A DNA stretch of 64,000 nt from Tianweitania sp. UT-5YL-CI-8 (GTDB taxonomy: Bacteria > Pseudomonadota > Alphaproteobacteria > Rhizobiales > Rhizobiaceae). Under the pieces are notes generated by a model. It was not told where the DNA came from, ran no database searches, and worked only from the letters and a program-made list of their open reading frames with translations. This document shows, in pieces, positions 35,479-45,143 of the stretch. A program made the position numbers and the translations under genes. The stretch spans positions 22,448 through 86,447 of the forward strand of contig NZ_JASCRR010000015.1 of NCBI RefSeq assembly GCF_030010215.1. The letters run 5' to 3'. The first letter of the stretch is position 1, and each line of letters begins with the position of its first letter.

Positions 35479-37276
35479 GGCGGGACCCCACAAACATATG
35501 TTGCACGGCAGGATCTTTCGCCATCGCGGCCGGCTCACCGCTTGCGACAACGCGACCCTGCTCCAATACCGTGATGGTGTCGGCGATGCCCCAGACAAGA
35601 TCCAGGTCGTGTTCGACAAGGATGACCGTTTTGCCCATCTGTCGGCTCAAGAAACGAACCAGATCGGCAAAATTCCGGCGCTCGCTGTGCGACAGGCCCG
35701 CTGCCGGCTCGTCGAAAAGCACAATCGTCGCCTCCTTCAGAACAGTCCGCATGACCTCCACGAGGCGACGCTGACCGTGGGAAAGCAATTGCGCACTATC
35801 TTGCTGGAATTCTTCTTCCATCGCAGCTGCTAGTCGCTGCATGTCGGGACTTGCTGGACCCGTGCGACCATCCAGTCCCAGTTGCAGATTGTCCCAAAGC
35901 GAGAGCTGCGGAAATATACGAGGCGCCTGGAATGTGCGGCCCAGACCCATATTCGCAATACGGTCGGCGCTGAGATAGGTGGCGTCCTTTCCGTTGATCG
36001 TGAACGAGCCGCTGTTGAGACGGCTCAGTCCAGTCAGCACATTGAGAAGGCTTGTTTTGCCGGAACCGTTGGCTCCGATCAACCCATGGACCTCACCCCG
36101 ACGCACCTTGAGGTTGACGCCGTCAATAGCCACCACCTGACCAAACTTCTTGGTGCCCTTGGAGACGTCAACGATGATTTCATCGGTTGGCGTATATTGC
36201 TCAACCTCGCCCTTGAGATCGGCTAGAAACCCGTCAATACGGAATGCCTGTTCACCACCGCCCTTGCGCCTGCGTTTGGCTCGAAAATGCTCAAAGGTTC
36301 CAACAATACCGTCGGGGAACACCATCACCACGAACAGCGTCAAGCAACCATACATGAGCAGCCGATACTCGATAAACTGGGCGAGCAGAATGTTGGGCAA
36401 AATGTAGACAATCCAGATGCCGACGATAGGGCCAAGCAACTGTCCGCGGCCGCCGACGACGACGGCAAAGAAGAAGACGAAGGACAACTCGATGCCGAAG
36501 CCCTGCGGACTGACGAAAGAGACAGTCGGCAGATAAAGTAGCCCACATACACCGGTGCCCAGCGAAGCGATCATGAAGGCGAGGAAGCGCATCCAGCCCG
36601 GTTTTATGCCGAGGGCGCGAGCCGCTTCGGGGCTGAGCGCTGCCACGAACATGCTGCGACCAAGCTTCGAACGGCGAATGAGATAGTGGGTTAACAACGC
36701 CAGCATTGGAAGGATGCCGATGGCCAAAGCCAGCGGAGACAGTCCCAATATCAGTTGCTGATTAGCCCATGGCAACTGGACGCTTACCCCATTAATGCCA
36801 TTCGTCCACCGATCGAGGGTTACGAGCAACTGCGGAAAAACGATCGCCGCGCTCATGGTCACGAAGCCGAGATGGAAACCCTGCACGCGCAATGCTGGCA
36901 GCGCAAACAAAAGCCCGCCGACAAGCGAAGCGCCGAGGCCAAACAAGCCGGCCACCCAGAATGGCAGGCCATGCAGACCGTAGACGATTGCCGCCCCATA
37001 TGCGGCCAAGCCAAGAATGGCACCTTGTCCGAAGGATTTTTGGCCCGCGTCGATGAACAGAAAATTCTGGAAGATCGCGACGGCAATATAAATGTTGACC
37101 AACTGGAATGTATGGATCCAATAGGAATTGCCGAGAAATACCGGCGCAAAGCCCGTTATAGCTATGGCTGCTATGCCAATCCACACCTGGGGTAGATCGG
37201 AATTGAATCGGCCTTTGGACGTGCGCGGCCGCGTTGCGGTCGTGGCTGCCATTTGAGTTTCCTGTATTGTAGTCAT
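35471..37276 (-). CDS. Fused LivM-LivG branched-chain-type ABC permease/ATPase
   Basis: A 601-residue fusion. Residues ~1-330 are a LivM-type permease: several membrane segments, FIDAGQKSFGQGAILGLAAYGAA, and the coupling region RSKLGRSMFVAALSPEAARALGIKPGWMRFLAFMIAS. After a charged linker (AKRRRKGGGEQ), residues ~350-601 form a LivG-type ATPase with Walker A GANGSGKTSLLN, signature LSHGQRRLVEVM, Walker B IVLFDEPAAGLS and LVEHDLDLVWGIAD. Such fusions occur in alphaproteobacterial transporters for aromatic or other acids. A start 24 bases later (MAATT) is possible. One base separates it from the LivH gene. Confidence 0.92.
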   Translation of the reverse strand: MTTIQETQMAATTATRPRTSKGRFNSDLPQVWIGIAAIAITGFAPVFLGNSYWIHTFQLVNIYIAVAIFQNFLFIDAGQKSFGQGAILGLAAYGAAIVYGLHGLPFWVAGLFGLGASLVGGLLFALPALRVQGFHLGFVTMSAAIVFPQLLVTLDRWTNGINGVSVQLPWANQQLILGLSPLALAIGILPMLALLTHYLIRRSKLGRSMFVAALSPEAARALGIKPGWMRFLAFMIASLGTGVCGLLYLPTVSFVSPQGFGIELSFVFFFAVVVGGRGQLLGPIVGIWIVYILPNILLAQFIEYRLLMYGCLTLFVVMVFPDGIVGTFEHFRAKRRRKGGGEQAFRIDGFLADLKGEVEQYTPTDEIIVDVSKGTKKFGQVVAIDGVNLKVRRGEVHGLIGANGSGKTSLLNVLTGLSRLNSGSFTINGKDATYLSADRIANMGLGRTFQAPRIFPQLSLWDNLQLGLDGRTGPASPDMQRLAAAMEEEFQQDSAQLLSHGQRRLVEVMRTVLKEATIVLFDEPAAGLSHSERRNFADLVRFLSRQMGKTVILVEHDLDLVWGIADTITVLEQGRVVASGEPAAMAKDPAVQHMFVGSRHA

Positions 37277-37277
37277 A

Positions 37278-38156
37278 TCAAACCCGCCGCGCCGTCACCC
37301 GCCCGAAGAGACCCTGCGGCCTCAGCATCAGGATCGCGACAAGAAGCAGCAGAGATGCCAGATCTTGGTAGGCGCCGCCGATCTTGTAGGCCGTCAGCAT
37401 CGCCGCCACACCGACAAGGGGACCGCCGATGAGGGTGCCGACATTGCTGCCAATCCCACCGACCACAGCCGCGACGAAGCCATTCAACACGTATTTCAGA
37501 CCTGCGTCCGGGCTTACCGAAATGACGGGCGCCACCAGGAATCCCACCGAACCAACCATGAGACCACTGATGGCGAAGGCTATAAGCTGAAGCCTCCGAA
37601 CCGGCAGGCCAGCCGCGCGTGCGGCATCGAAATCCTGCGACAGAGCACTGATTGCCAGCCCGATGAATGTTTTTCGCAAAAACAAACGCAGAGCGACATA
37701 CCAGAAGACCATGGCAAAGATCGCAAGACCATAAGCCCCAGGAGTTCGCGTACCAAGGATGCGGAAGCTCGGCATGACATTGGACACCGAGTAGGCGAAT
37801 GGGCCCTGGGTAATCATGAGAACGGCACCGATGATCACCGAAACCGAAACTGTCGAGATCAGCCACGAATCCTGCTCGACTGACGACCTTAAGGGAAGAA
37901 GGGTGATATAGCCCTGGAAGGCCACCAGCGCGGCGATACCCAGCCCAGTCGCCACGAGCATCGCCAGCCACCAGGCCATTCCCACCTGATTGGCGAGGAA
38001 ATATGCGGCGAACCCGCCAAGGATGAACATATTGCCTTGCGCGAAGTTGAAGATATTTGTGGCGCCATGGACGATGTTAAAGCTCATCGCGATAGTTGCA
38101 AAGATTGACCCTATGGCGATCCCGCGAATAACGATGATCAGGATTTCGCTTAGCAT
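37278..38156 (-). CDS. ABC transporter permease, LivH type
   Basis: A 292-residue inner-membrane permease. The start IIVIRGIAIGSIFATIAMSFNIVHGATNIFNFAQGNMFILGGF is the LivH hallmark, and the coupling helix text ISALSQDFDAARAAGLPVRRLQLIAFAISG is present. It begins the long leftward operon. With the fused LivMG and LivF proteins it makes a complete importer except for the binding protein, which must come from elsewhere in the window or genome. Confidence 0.93.
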   Translation of the reverse strand: MLSEILIIVIRGIAIGSIFATIAMSFNIVHGATNIFNFAQGNMFILGGFAAYFLANQVGMAWWLAMLVATGLGIAALVAFQGYITLLPLRSSVEQDSWLISTVSVSVIIGAVLMITQGPFAYSVSNVMPSFRILGTRTPGAYGLAIFAMVFWYVALRLFLRKTFIGLAISALSQDFDAARAAGLPVRRLQLIAFAISGLMVGSVGFLVAPVISVSPDAGLKYVLNGFVAAVVGGIGSNVGTLIGGPLVGVAAMLTAYKIGGAYQDLASLLLLVAILMLRPQGLFGRVTARRV

Positions 38157-38479
38157 GCCCCCCCCAGTTGTTGTCGTCGTTCCGTGGGCAGTTTACCGTC
38201 GGAGCCGAATTCCTTTGGATCATATCAGCCTGAGGCTAGAAAGAGGCATCGTTCGAATGGACTAACGCCGATGTGCGGAACGGTTATGGAGCACGCAATC
38301 GTTAAGACGCTTGGAGCGTCACCAAGGCACGAGTCAGATGTTGAGGGCACTGACGGCCGATAACTTCAGGATTCATTGATCAGCCAGAAAATGACAGCGG
38401 CTGCGATGCAGATTGCGGAGAAACGCTCGCGCACATTGAATAGCCCGCATTCTGTAGACACCTTCGGGGTTAGATTTGG
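38157..38479. other. Promoter region of the leftward operon, no gene seen
   Basis: 323 bases between the LivH start and the transposase remnant. I see no convincing reading frame. The part next to 38156 should hold the promoter for the 14-gene leftward operon, but I could not assign -35/-10 elements with confidence. Confidence 0.5.
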
Positions 38480-38786
38480 TGTCGTCGCACGAACTCGACT
38501 GGCGAGAGCATACCACTGCGGGGTATCGGGCCGGCGCCGATAGCCAATCTGGGCCTGGACCTTATCCCGGCCAGTGTGGCCAGACGCGCTATACGGTTGG
38601 CGAAACTAGTCTCACCCTGGTCCAACCTGTCGTCCTGCAACTTGCGGTAGACATAGACCTTGCCGCTCTGCTTCCAGGCATCTTCGATAAGATGGGTCTG
38701 GCGAATGTTTCCTGGGTCTGTTTGTTCAGTGGATGTTTGAGCCAAGCATAAAAGCCGCTGGGGAGGATGTGCAGGCACCGGCACAT
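38480..38786 (-). pseudogene. IS3-family transposase OrfB remnant
   Basis: Minus-strand text CRCLHILPSGFYAWLKHPLNK (first frame) continues in a second frame as DAWKQSGKVYVYRKLQDDRLDQ and FANRIARLATLAGI. This is the N-terminal part of an IS3-family OrfB (normally of the type SGFYAWL, then VYGYRKLHDDL and NRVARLTRLAGI). The frame changes near 38690, and the whole catalytic DDE domain is missing. It is therefore a dead fragment. It stands exactly between the catabolic region and the conjugation genes, and where Ti-type plasmids would continue from traH to traM and traR. Confidence 0.75.
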
Positions 38787-38938
38787 GGCGCCTGTGTTAA
38801 TCCGCCTGCTGCCGGAGCTCTACAAGGAGGTCCTGATCTCAAGCTCCGCGCCTCCCCGGTTCCAAAAACTGCCCGCAAAGGCCAATCCGTTCGACACTGC
38901 GTCGATCAGCTTCATCGTCAGTCGCGGCATGCCGACAT

Positions 38939-39568
38939 TTACGGCTCCTGAGCGCGGATACTTGACAGGTCCACGCGGATTCCGGCCTTGTTGGGATGGT
39001 CGGAACCCTCCCTGCCGGCTCGCTCGTTGCCGGGCAACGGCATTTTTTCTTCGGGTTCGCCCAGATCTGGCGTCTGCACTGGTGACTCCAACTTGACACC
39101 GCCCGGGTCCTGAGCGGTGAACACAGCCGTGCCCTCGAAATACCCGGTCTGCCAGGCAATGATCGCATCGTCGAACACCTGCGGCAGAACGTCCTTGTCG
39201 GTCGGATTGCCGTACCATTTGGTGACGATGCGATAGAGCTTCGCGAACAGAGCAGTTCCGGTCCGAAGATTGGCGCAGGTATCGACAAGGTCGGATTTCA
39301 GCTCGCCGGCTTCCACGACACCGAGACCGGCCGGATATTGCGTGACGCCGACGCGCACGACGTTTCGGCCGACATGCTGGCCGATGAGGTTCATTGCCTC
39401 GTCCGCCGTCGTGGGCTTCGGGACGAGCATGACACGATTGCCCGAGAGGACCGTAACAGCCAGCGGATCCTGCGACCCTGCCCGCTCGATGAACTGTTCA
39501 ACGACCGCCGGCTTCAGCCCGGGATCGCTGCATTCCTTGATGAGTGCGGCATCGACCATCGCGAACAA
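38939..39568 (-). CDS. traH: Conjugal transfer protein TraH (Ti-type)
   Basis: A 209-residue protein recognisable by ALIKECSDPGLKPAVVEQFIERAGSQDPLAVTV and YRIVTKWYGNPTDKDVLPQVFDDAI, the conserved core of TraH in Agrobacterium/Rhizobium plasmids. Its biochemical role is not established; it belongs to the traAFBH operon. MVDAAL three codons later is an alternative start. It follows traB by 4 bases. Downstream of it, traM and traR are replaced by an IS3 remnant. Confidence 0.85.
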   Translation of the reverse strand: MFAMVDAALIKECSDPGLKPAVVEQFIERAGSQDPLAVTVLSGNRVMLVPKPTTADEAMNLIGQHVGRNVVRVGVTQYPAGLGVVEAGELKSDLVDTCANLRTGTALFAKLYRIVTKWYGNPTDKDVLPQVFDDAIIAWQTGYFEGTAVFTAQDPGGVKLESPVQTPDLGEPEEKMPLPGNERAGREGSDHPNKAGIRVDLSSIRAQEP

Positions 39569-39572
39569 TTCC

Positions 39573-40838
39573 TTATCTGTTGAAAGCCGTGACGACGGGT
39601 AGTCCGAACAGTTTTGCCCAGGCGACCACGCTCGCGTTCTGAATGGCGACGATCGATGTGCCGTCCGTCCACCAGCCGTTGCCAGTGGCGACTATTGCAA
39701 TCGGGGAACGCAGCATCGACTGCAGGACGGGCCAGAGGATGAGCTGCTCGTAGCAGATCAGCGGCAATATCCTTGTCCCGGCGAGATTTACGACCGGATT
39801 GGCGAAGAAGTACGCCCGAGCGCCGCCGCCTTGCCCCGTCCAGGCCCGCCAAGGCTGCCACATCGAAACCGGAACCGGCATGCGCTCGCGATAGAGGACG
39901 CGGTCTCCACCAGCCGAGATCGCCGCCATGACATTGTCATAACCGCTGGCATCGAGGACGGCCGCGCCGGCGATCACAGTTAGCTCTGAGCCTTGCAAAC
40001 CTTGCTGCCAGAGGCTCGCGACGGTTGGTGTCCAGAAGCCCAGTGCACTTTCGGGAAGAACGATGAACCGTGTTTTCGCCGAGGCCGCCGCGAGCACCGT
40101 TGCGATCAGGCCACGGTGATAGCCAAGCGAGCCGTCTCGCCCGAGGCTCTCGCCCTGTTCGAGGTCGACGCCCTTCCATCTCTCGGGTAGATTCGGTGAT
40201 GTCCACGTAGCGGCGGACCAGAGCCAAAATCCTCCCAGGACAATGGCGGCAGCCGGCCAATATCGAGATGTCATCATCGCGAGGCCGGCTGTCATCGCGA
40301 CCAGCCCCCACCATCCCCATCCCGGAAAGAGCACACCCGTAGCGGTGAGCGGATGCGCCCAGCCGGTTATGCCGAGGGGCGGCAGTCCCATGAGCATCGC
40401 CGCCGCCAGATAGCGCGCCGCCATTGCCATTCCCGCTCGACCATCTCCCGGAGACTTGCCTTCCGGTTGCCCTTTCCAGAGCGCCGCATGGACGCCGGCG
40501 AAGGAGAGCGAAGCAGCTGTCCAGAGCAGAAGCCCAGGCCAGAGATCGGCGGCATAGAAGTTGGCGACGCCCTGCGGCAGCCCACGCGAGGCGGCCAGAA
40601 AATATCCGGCCGACACGAGCAACGCCGTCAGCCGCGACGGCGACATCGCCCAGAGCGCCGGAAACAACACAGCGACAGGAAGGGTCAGGACATGACCGCT
40701 CCAGGCAATCCAGCCGCAAGCGACAGATACGGCAATGAGCAGGCAGGATCGCCGCCAGTTACGGTTCGAAAGTGAGGACCGGCTGCGCCAGGCCGAGAAG
40801 GCCCGTGTCGGGAACCGGTCCAAAGTACCGAGAGTCAT
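39573..40838 (-). CDS. traB: Conjugal transfer protein TraB (Ti-type)
   Basis: A 421-residue membrane protein. About six hydrophobic segments occupy the first half ([24 protein letters not shown] onward), followed by a carbon-nitrogen-hydrolase-like domain: [12 protein letters not shown] carries the Glu, [11 protein letters not shown] the Lys region and [10 protein letters not shown] the Cys. This is the layout of rhizobial TraB, required for efficient conjugation. The ATG at 40838 overlaps the end of traF by about 80 bases; the true start may be further in, as conserved sequence begins near residue 29. Confidence 0.82.
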   Translation of the reverse strand: MTLGTLDRFPTRAFSAWRSRSSLSNRNWRRSCLLIAVSVACGWIAWSGHVLTLPVAVLFPALWAMSPSRLTALLVSAGYFLAASRGLPQGVANFYAADLWPGLLLWTAASLSFAGVHAALWKGQPEGKSPGDGRAGMAMAARYLAAAMLMGLPPLGITGWAHPLTATGVLFPGWGWWGLVAMTAGLAMMTSRYWPAAAIVLGGFWLWSAATWTSPNLPERWKGVDLEQGESLGRDGSLGYHRGLIATVLAAASAKTRFIVLPESALGFWTPTVASLWQQGLQGSELTVIAGAAVLDASGYDNVMAAISAGGDRVLYRERMPVPVSMWQPWRAWTGQGGGARAYFFANPVVNLAGTRILPLICYEQLILWPVLQSMLRSPIAIVATGNGWWTDGTSIVAIQNASVVAWAKLFGLPVVTAFNR

Positions 40839-41285
40839 AGGAGCTCGCAAAGGAGGAGTGAAGAAACAGGGTTCCTGGCGGCACGATGCCGCCCGTGCAC
40901 GACGTGAGCGCCCTGCCCTCGCCATCGCGTCTTCGGACGATTGAGGAAGCAAGAGGCCTGCCATCGACGGTGACATTCGCGCCAATCTCCACATGCTGTC
41001 CGGGAAGCGCCGCTACTGATTGATCAGCGGCGCGAAGCCACTGGGGCAGAGGCCACGCCTGACATAGCCGCGGCGCCGTGCCTCCTCGAATGACGCGGTC
41101 GGCGGTGGGCAGATGAACACCAGATCGCCGGTCTCGACCGGACGGTGGAGAGCCTCGATGCGCCAGAGCCCAAGCGGTTCGCTCGGCGTCAGGTTCAACC
41201 GAAAGCCGCCCATATAGGCGATCGCCGCCAGACCGGCGACCACCCCGCCGGCGCCGGCCAGGAACAGGAGAACGCGCCACCTCAT
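40759..41285 (-). pseudogene. traF: Conjugal transfer peptidase TraF, frameshifted
   Basis: TraF is an S26-family (signal-peptidase-like) protease that matures and cyclises the conjugative pilin. The first 90 codons (41285 to 41013) read [14 protein letters not shown], the active-site region [14 protein letters not shown] (Ser) and [13 protein letters not shown], and then stop. The rest continues in another frame from [20 protein letters not shown] to the end at 40759 ([17 protein letters not shown]). A single missing base in the ATCAATCAGTAG stretch near 41022 explains the break. As written the gene would be inactive; a sequencing error is possible. It overlaps traA by 4 bases. Confidence 0.8.
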
Positions 41286-44200
41286 TGCTTCAGCACCGGC
41301 GTCTGGCGCTGGGCGAGACGCAAATCCTCGGCCTGCCGCAGGGTCTGGACGGTGCGCTCGTGAGCGGCGATCTGCTGGGCCGTGCGCATGATCGGCCAGG
41401 CTTCCCTCAGACGCTCCTTCTGCTCGGGCTGCATCCCTTCGGAGAGTTTGTCGAAGAGCTTTCCGGAGGGTTCCCGCGCGGCATTGGTGAGCATGGCACG
41501 CGCGCCGAAGCGTTCGGTGACAGCTTGGTTGAACCCGTCGATCTCCAGCTTGGTCTCGCGATTGCTCAGTGCATATGCCATGGCCGCCGGCAGATCGTTG
41601 CGGTCGATCGCATCACGCACGCGCTCCAGCACCACACGTGCTGCCGGCGACAATGCCGGGATGTCGATCGACACGCGCTGACGCAATGCCTGTTCATCAG
41701 CCTGCAGCCGCTGCACGGCGGTCTCGCGCATCCTCAGATACTGCTCAAGATCGCGCTTCAGGGTCGGAACATTGAGGTCTGCAACGCGACGGTCCTCGCG
41801 CTCAGTCTTGCTGGCAAGAATGCCGGTCTTGCCCCTTAGCGGTCCGACCGACGCAGGGGCGCTCGTCAGCGTCTGAAGCGCCAGTTTGGCCGTTTCTTGA
41901 TCCGCAAGCACAGAGTCGAAGTTCATCGCACGGAAAGCGGTCTCGGGATCTGCAAAGACGTAAGCAAAGCGGGCCGAGACCTCTTCCCATTGTTGTCTGA
42001 GGGCTGGATCGGTGTCGAGCTTGTGCTCCACCGTATCAGCGACGGAACCGGAAAATGTCTTGATGCCTGCGACCATGGGTGCGGCCTCCTTCATCGTTTG
42101 GGTTTTTAAGGGGTGGTGCAGACCGAGACGCTCTGCAACGACTGCAAGGCGCTGGCCAAGCTCGACCAGTTTCGTCTTCTGGCGCAGCGTCCAGACGAGT
42201 TGGTCGCGTAGCAGCGTGCGCGCCACCTGCATGATGTGCAGGCCACGGTTCTCCGCGAACTGCAACGCCTGCCGGTAAAGCGTGCCGCGCTCGTAATCGA
42301 GCGTGGTTTCCTTGGCGTTCTTTCGGGAGAGAACCTTGGCCAGGCCGCCATTAAAGGCGAAGGACCGGTGGCCGTAGTAGAGCTGCAAATCCTCGCGATG
42401 GCGGGTCATCGCCACATAGGTCAGATGCCGGTCAAGAGAGAGGCTTGCCAACACCTTCACACGGTCGACGGTAGCGCCTTGCGATTTATGGATCGTCGTG
42501 GCGTAACCATGATCGAGATTGCTGTAGAAGCGTTGCTCGACGATGACCTGCCGGCGCTGATCACCCTCTCCGATGACAGCAACGATCCTGTTCGGTGCAG
42601 CCTCAACGACATGAGCGATCATGCCGTTCTTGACGCCGAGCGAGGTCTCGTTCTTCAGGAAGACGACCTGGTCGCCCGCGTCGAACTGGCGAATACCATC
42701 AGCCGTTTTGAAGACATGGCCCTCACCGACAATGCCGCGTTCAACGAGTTTTTCCCGGGCCATGACGTTGAGCATGCGCACGTCGCGGCGCAGATGCGCG
42801 AGGATCAACGTTGTCTTCGTCTGATCGTAATCGTGGTTCCAATCACCGATCAGCCGCTCGACCGCCTCGGCCTTGAGGCGCGTTCCCATGATCCTGACAT
42901 TGGCATCATAGGCGGTCAGCGCCTTTTCCACGTTGCCTCGCGCCAGATCGAGTGACGCCTTGCGCATCCAGTCCTCGCGCTGGCGATAGATCGTCTCGAG
43001 TTCGGCATAACCGACGCGATCAACGATGGCGCGAAACGCAGCCCCCGCCTCGATCGGCTGGAGCTGTTCGGGATCGCCGACCAGCACGATTTTGGCACCG
43101 GCTCGAACCACGGCATCGACAAAGCCAGCCATTTGTTTCGATGCGACCATGCCGGCCTCGTCCATGACGAAAACGGTTTTGCTGTCCAGAACATCACGGC
43201 CCCGATTCCATCGCAGTTCCCATGAGGCGAGCGTGCGGGCAACGATGCCTGCTTCCTTCTCCAGACCCTCCGCCGCCTTGCCGGCAAGCGCGCCGCCGAC
43301 AACCCGGTATCCGGCCAGTTCCCAAACCTCGCGGGCAGCTTTCATCATCGTGGTCTTGCCGGCGCCGGCGCGTCCAACCACGGCCGCGATCCGGGCGGGA
43401 CCGGCGATCCGCTCGATCGCCGCTTTCTGCTCCTGCGACAACCGCTCATGCCGCTGGAACGTTGCGTCCAGAGCAACGTCCGAGACAGCATGACCGTCCC
43501 GGTTCGACAGCCATAACGCCTGCCGCACCATCGTCGCTTCCAGCCGGATCATCGCCCGTGTCGAATAACGGGCGGGCACCCTTTCTCCGGTCGCGAACTC
43601 GATCGTGTCACGCTGCAAACGCAAGACTTCCGGGTTCAGGATGATGCGTAACATCAGTTGCTGGAAGACAGTCGGGTCATCGACATAGCGATGCAGAACC
43701 TTGGCGACATCGCGTTCATCGAAGACGCTCTTTTCCCGCGTGATCAGGTTGAGCACGATCTCTGGACGACGAAGAATGCGCCGGGCGTTCTCGTTGCGCC
43801 GCTCCTCATTCAATTCGATCCGCTCAAGCTCAGGCCGGATGCCTTGCTCCTTCGCCTTGCGCTCGATCGCCTTGGCCCCAACGCCGAGATGGATAGTTGG
43901 TTCGAGGTCGATGCCCTGCTTCTCGTAGGAACGGCCATCGATCTTGAGATCGATGCCGCCAAGCGCCAGGTGATGGTTCAGCCGTTCGAACCATCCATCG
44001 CGCAGGACGTTGAAATCGTCCGTCGAACCGGCCCAGAGTTCATAGAGGATTCTGCCGGATTTCGTGCGAACCGGCTGGCCGTCCTCACCGATGACCGCCA
44101 CCTTCTTCGGCCCGAAGCCCTCCTCGGTCAGCGGCCGCAATGTGGTCATCAGATGGATATGCGGATTGCCGGGATTATCATGGTAGACCCAGTCGGCAAC

Positions 44201-44584
44201 CATGCCCTTCGCCTGGATATGTTTTTCCACGAGATCACGGACCAAGGCGATGTTCTGCTCGGGTGTAAGCTCCAGCGGGAGTGCAATTGTCAGGTCGCGA
44301 GCAAGCTGCGCGTCGGAGCGTTTTTCGAAAACCTCGACCTTGTTCCAGAAGGCCTCCGAGGCCCCGGCAACAGAGCGGTCGGCGACCATCGCGCGGACCC
44401 AGTTCGGGGCATCGGCCGGGAGCATGAATTCCTCATGCACCAGACCTTGCTTACGGGTGTAGTCGATGGTGCGGGCTTCGCGCTCGTATTCCATCTTCGC
44501 GCAGTGCCGGTAGGCCGCAGACAGCACCACGCTGCGGCCTCCGCCGCGGCTGACGATGCTGGCTGAGAAGTGGGCGATGGCCAC
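41282..44584 (-). CDS. traA: Ti-type conjugative relaxase-helicase TraA
   Basis: An 1100-residue fusion that nicks oriT and unwinds the transferred strand. The MobQ relaxase domain has the catalytic tyrosine in SAAYRHC (Tyr25) and the metal-binding histidines in [15 protein letters not shown] (His135, His142, His144). A RecD-like helicase follows, with Walker [11 protein letters not shown] (404-412) and Walker B VFVMDEAG (471-478), then [14 protein letters not shown] and [10 protein letters not shown]. The C-terminal ~250 residues are the less conserved rhizobial TraA tail. It leads the leftward traAFBH operon; oriT and a tra box lie upstream. Confidence 0.95.
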   Translation of the reverse strand: MAIAHFSASIVSRGGGRSVVLSAAYRHCAKMEYEREARTIDYTRKQGLVHEEFMLPADAPNWVRAMVADRSVAGASEAFWNKVEVFEKRSDAQLARDLTIALPLELTPEQNIALVRDLVEKHIQAKGMVADWVYHDNPGNPHIHLMTTLRPLTEEGFGPKKVAVIGEDGQPVRTKSGRILYELWAGSTDDFNVLRDGWFERLNHHLALGGIDLKIDGRSYEKQGIDLEPTIHLGVGAKAIERKAKEQGIRPELERIELNEERRNENARRILRRPEIVLNLITREKSVFDERDVAKVLHRYVDDPTVFQQLMLRIILNPEVLRLQRDTIEFATGERVPARYSTRAMIRLEATMVRQALWLSNRDGHAVSDVALDATFQRHERLSQEQKAAIERIAGPARIAAVVGRAGAGKTTMMKAAREVWELAGYRVVGGALAGKAAEGLEKEAGIVARTLASWELRWNRGRDVLDSKTVFVMDEAGMVASKQMAGFVDAVVRAGAKIVLVGDPEQLQPIEAGAAFRAIVDRVGYAELETIYRQREDWMRKASLDLARGNVEKALTAYDANVRIMGTRLKAEAVERLIGDWNHDYDQTKTTLILAHLRRDVRMLNVMAREKLVERGIVGEGHVFKTADGIRQFDAGDQVVFLKNETSLGVKNGMIAHVVEAAPNRIVAVIGEGDQRRQVIVEQRFYSNLDHGYATTIHKSQGATVDRVKVLASLSLDRHLTYVAMTRHREDLQLYYGHRSFAFNGGLAKVLSRKNAKETTLDYERGTLYRQALQFAENRGLHIMQVARTLLRDQLVWTLRQKTKLVELGQRLAVVAERLGLHHPLKTQTMKEAAPMVAGIKTFSGSVADTVEHKLDTDPALRQQWEEVSARFAYVFADPETAFRAMNFDSVLADQETAKLALQTLTSAPASVGPLRGKTGILASKTEREDRRVADLNVPTLKRDLEQYLRMRETAVQRLQADEQALRQRVSIDIPALSPAARVVLERVRDAIDRNDLPAAMAYALSNRETKLEIDGFNQAVTERFGARAMLTNAAREPSGKLFDKLSEGMQPEQKERLREAWPIMRTAQQIAAHERTVQTLRQAEDLRLAQRQTPVLKQ

Positions 44585-44666
44585 GGCGGTAAAAGCTCCC
44601 GGTTCGAACGTCGTTCGTCTGGAGCGGTCAGGCCATGGTCGGCCCTGTTTGGGGCCCTACGCAAGG

Positions 44667-44699
44667 CGTCGCGTCCGCGACGTATAATTGCGCCCTTGG
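44667..44699. other. oriT: Origin of transfer (oriT), nick region of the MobQ/Ti type
   Basis: An inverted repeat CGTCGCG-TC-CGCGACG (44667-44682) runs into GTATAATTGCGCCCTTGG (44682-44699). Read on the minus strand this is CCAAGGGCGCAATTATAC, which matches the nick region of Ti and RSF1010-like origins as I know it. It lies between traA and traC, the standard oriT position, and suits a MobQ relaxase. A second inverted repeat, CCGCTC/GAGCGG, follows at 44702-44718. Confidence 0.85.
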
Positions 44700-44750
44700 A
44701 TCCGCTCTCGTCGAGCGGCGGGATCATCCTCCAAAGTGTCGGCTTTGCCG

Positions 44751-44768
44751 ACGTGCAGATCTGCACAT
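44751..44768. promoter_or_regulatory. tra box (TraR quorum-sensing operator)
   Basis: ACGTGCAGATCTGCACAT differs at one position from the 18-bp tra box ATGTGCAGATCTGCACAT bound by TraR with its acyl-homoserine lactone. The central 14 bases (44753-44766) are a perfect palindrome. In Ti plasmids the same site between traA and traC activates both divergent operons. Here it is 75 bases before traC and about 167 before traA. Confidence 0.88.
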
Positions 44769-44842
44769 TCCTTCCGAAGTGCTTTTGGGGAAATCTTACA
44801 GCGAGACAAACGCCGCAAGATTTCCAGGGAGATGCGACCGGA

Positions 44843-45139
44843 ATGAAGAAACCATCATCGAAGATCAGGGAAGAAATCACCAAATTGCAGGATCAGCTAA
44901 GAGCTGCCGAAACACGCGAGGCCGAGCGCATCGGCCGGATCGCGCTAAAAGCCGGTATTGGTGAGATCGATATCGACGAAGCGGAGCTTCAGGCAGCGTT
45001 CGAGGAAATCGCCAGCTGGTTTCGCGGAGGCAAGGCCGCGTCGACCGGGAAAAGAAATGCCGGTGACGGCAGGATCACAGGTGAAACATCCGCGACGCTC
45101 GCGTCTGGCGCGTCTGCGGGCGGGCCTGGTGAGGCTTGA
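44843..45139 (+). CDS. traC: Conjugal transfer protein TraC (Ti-type)
   Basis: A 98-residue protein beginning [19 protein letters not shown], with a coiled-coil-like first third and the conserved [41 protein letters not shown], as in Agrobacterium TraC. It is an auxiliary relaxosome protein of the Ti Dtr system. The start at 44843 is chosen because it gives the standard length and beginning; the frame is open further upstream, but that part crosses oriT. It is the first gene of the rightward traCDG operon. Confidence 0.88.
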   Translation: MKKPSSKIREEITKLQDQLRAAETREAERIGRIALKAGIGEIDIDEAELQAAFEEIASWFRGGKAASTGKRNAGDGRITGETSATLASGASAGGPGEA

Positions 45140-45143
45140 GCGG

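Noticed and set aside
2111..38156. A complete steroid degradation pathway
   Set aside because: No ketosteroid dehydrogenase, 9-alpha-hydroxylase or HsaA-D ring-cleavage genes are present; only enzymes resembling the C/D-ring stage are found.
44570..45139. 189-residue TraC with a start in the traA leader
   Set aside because: The extension would run through oriT and the tra box; known TraC proteins are about 98 residues and begin at MKKPSSK.
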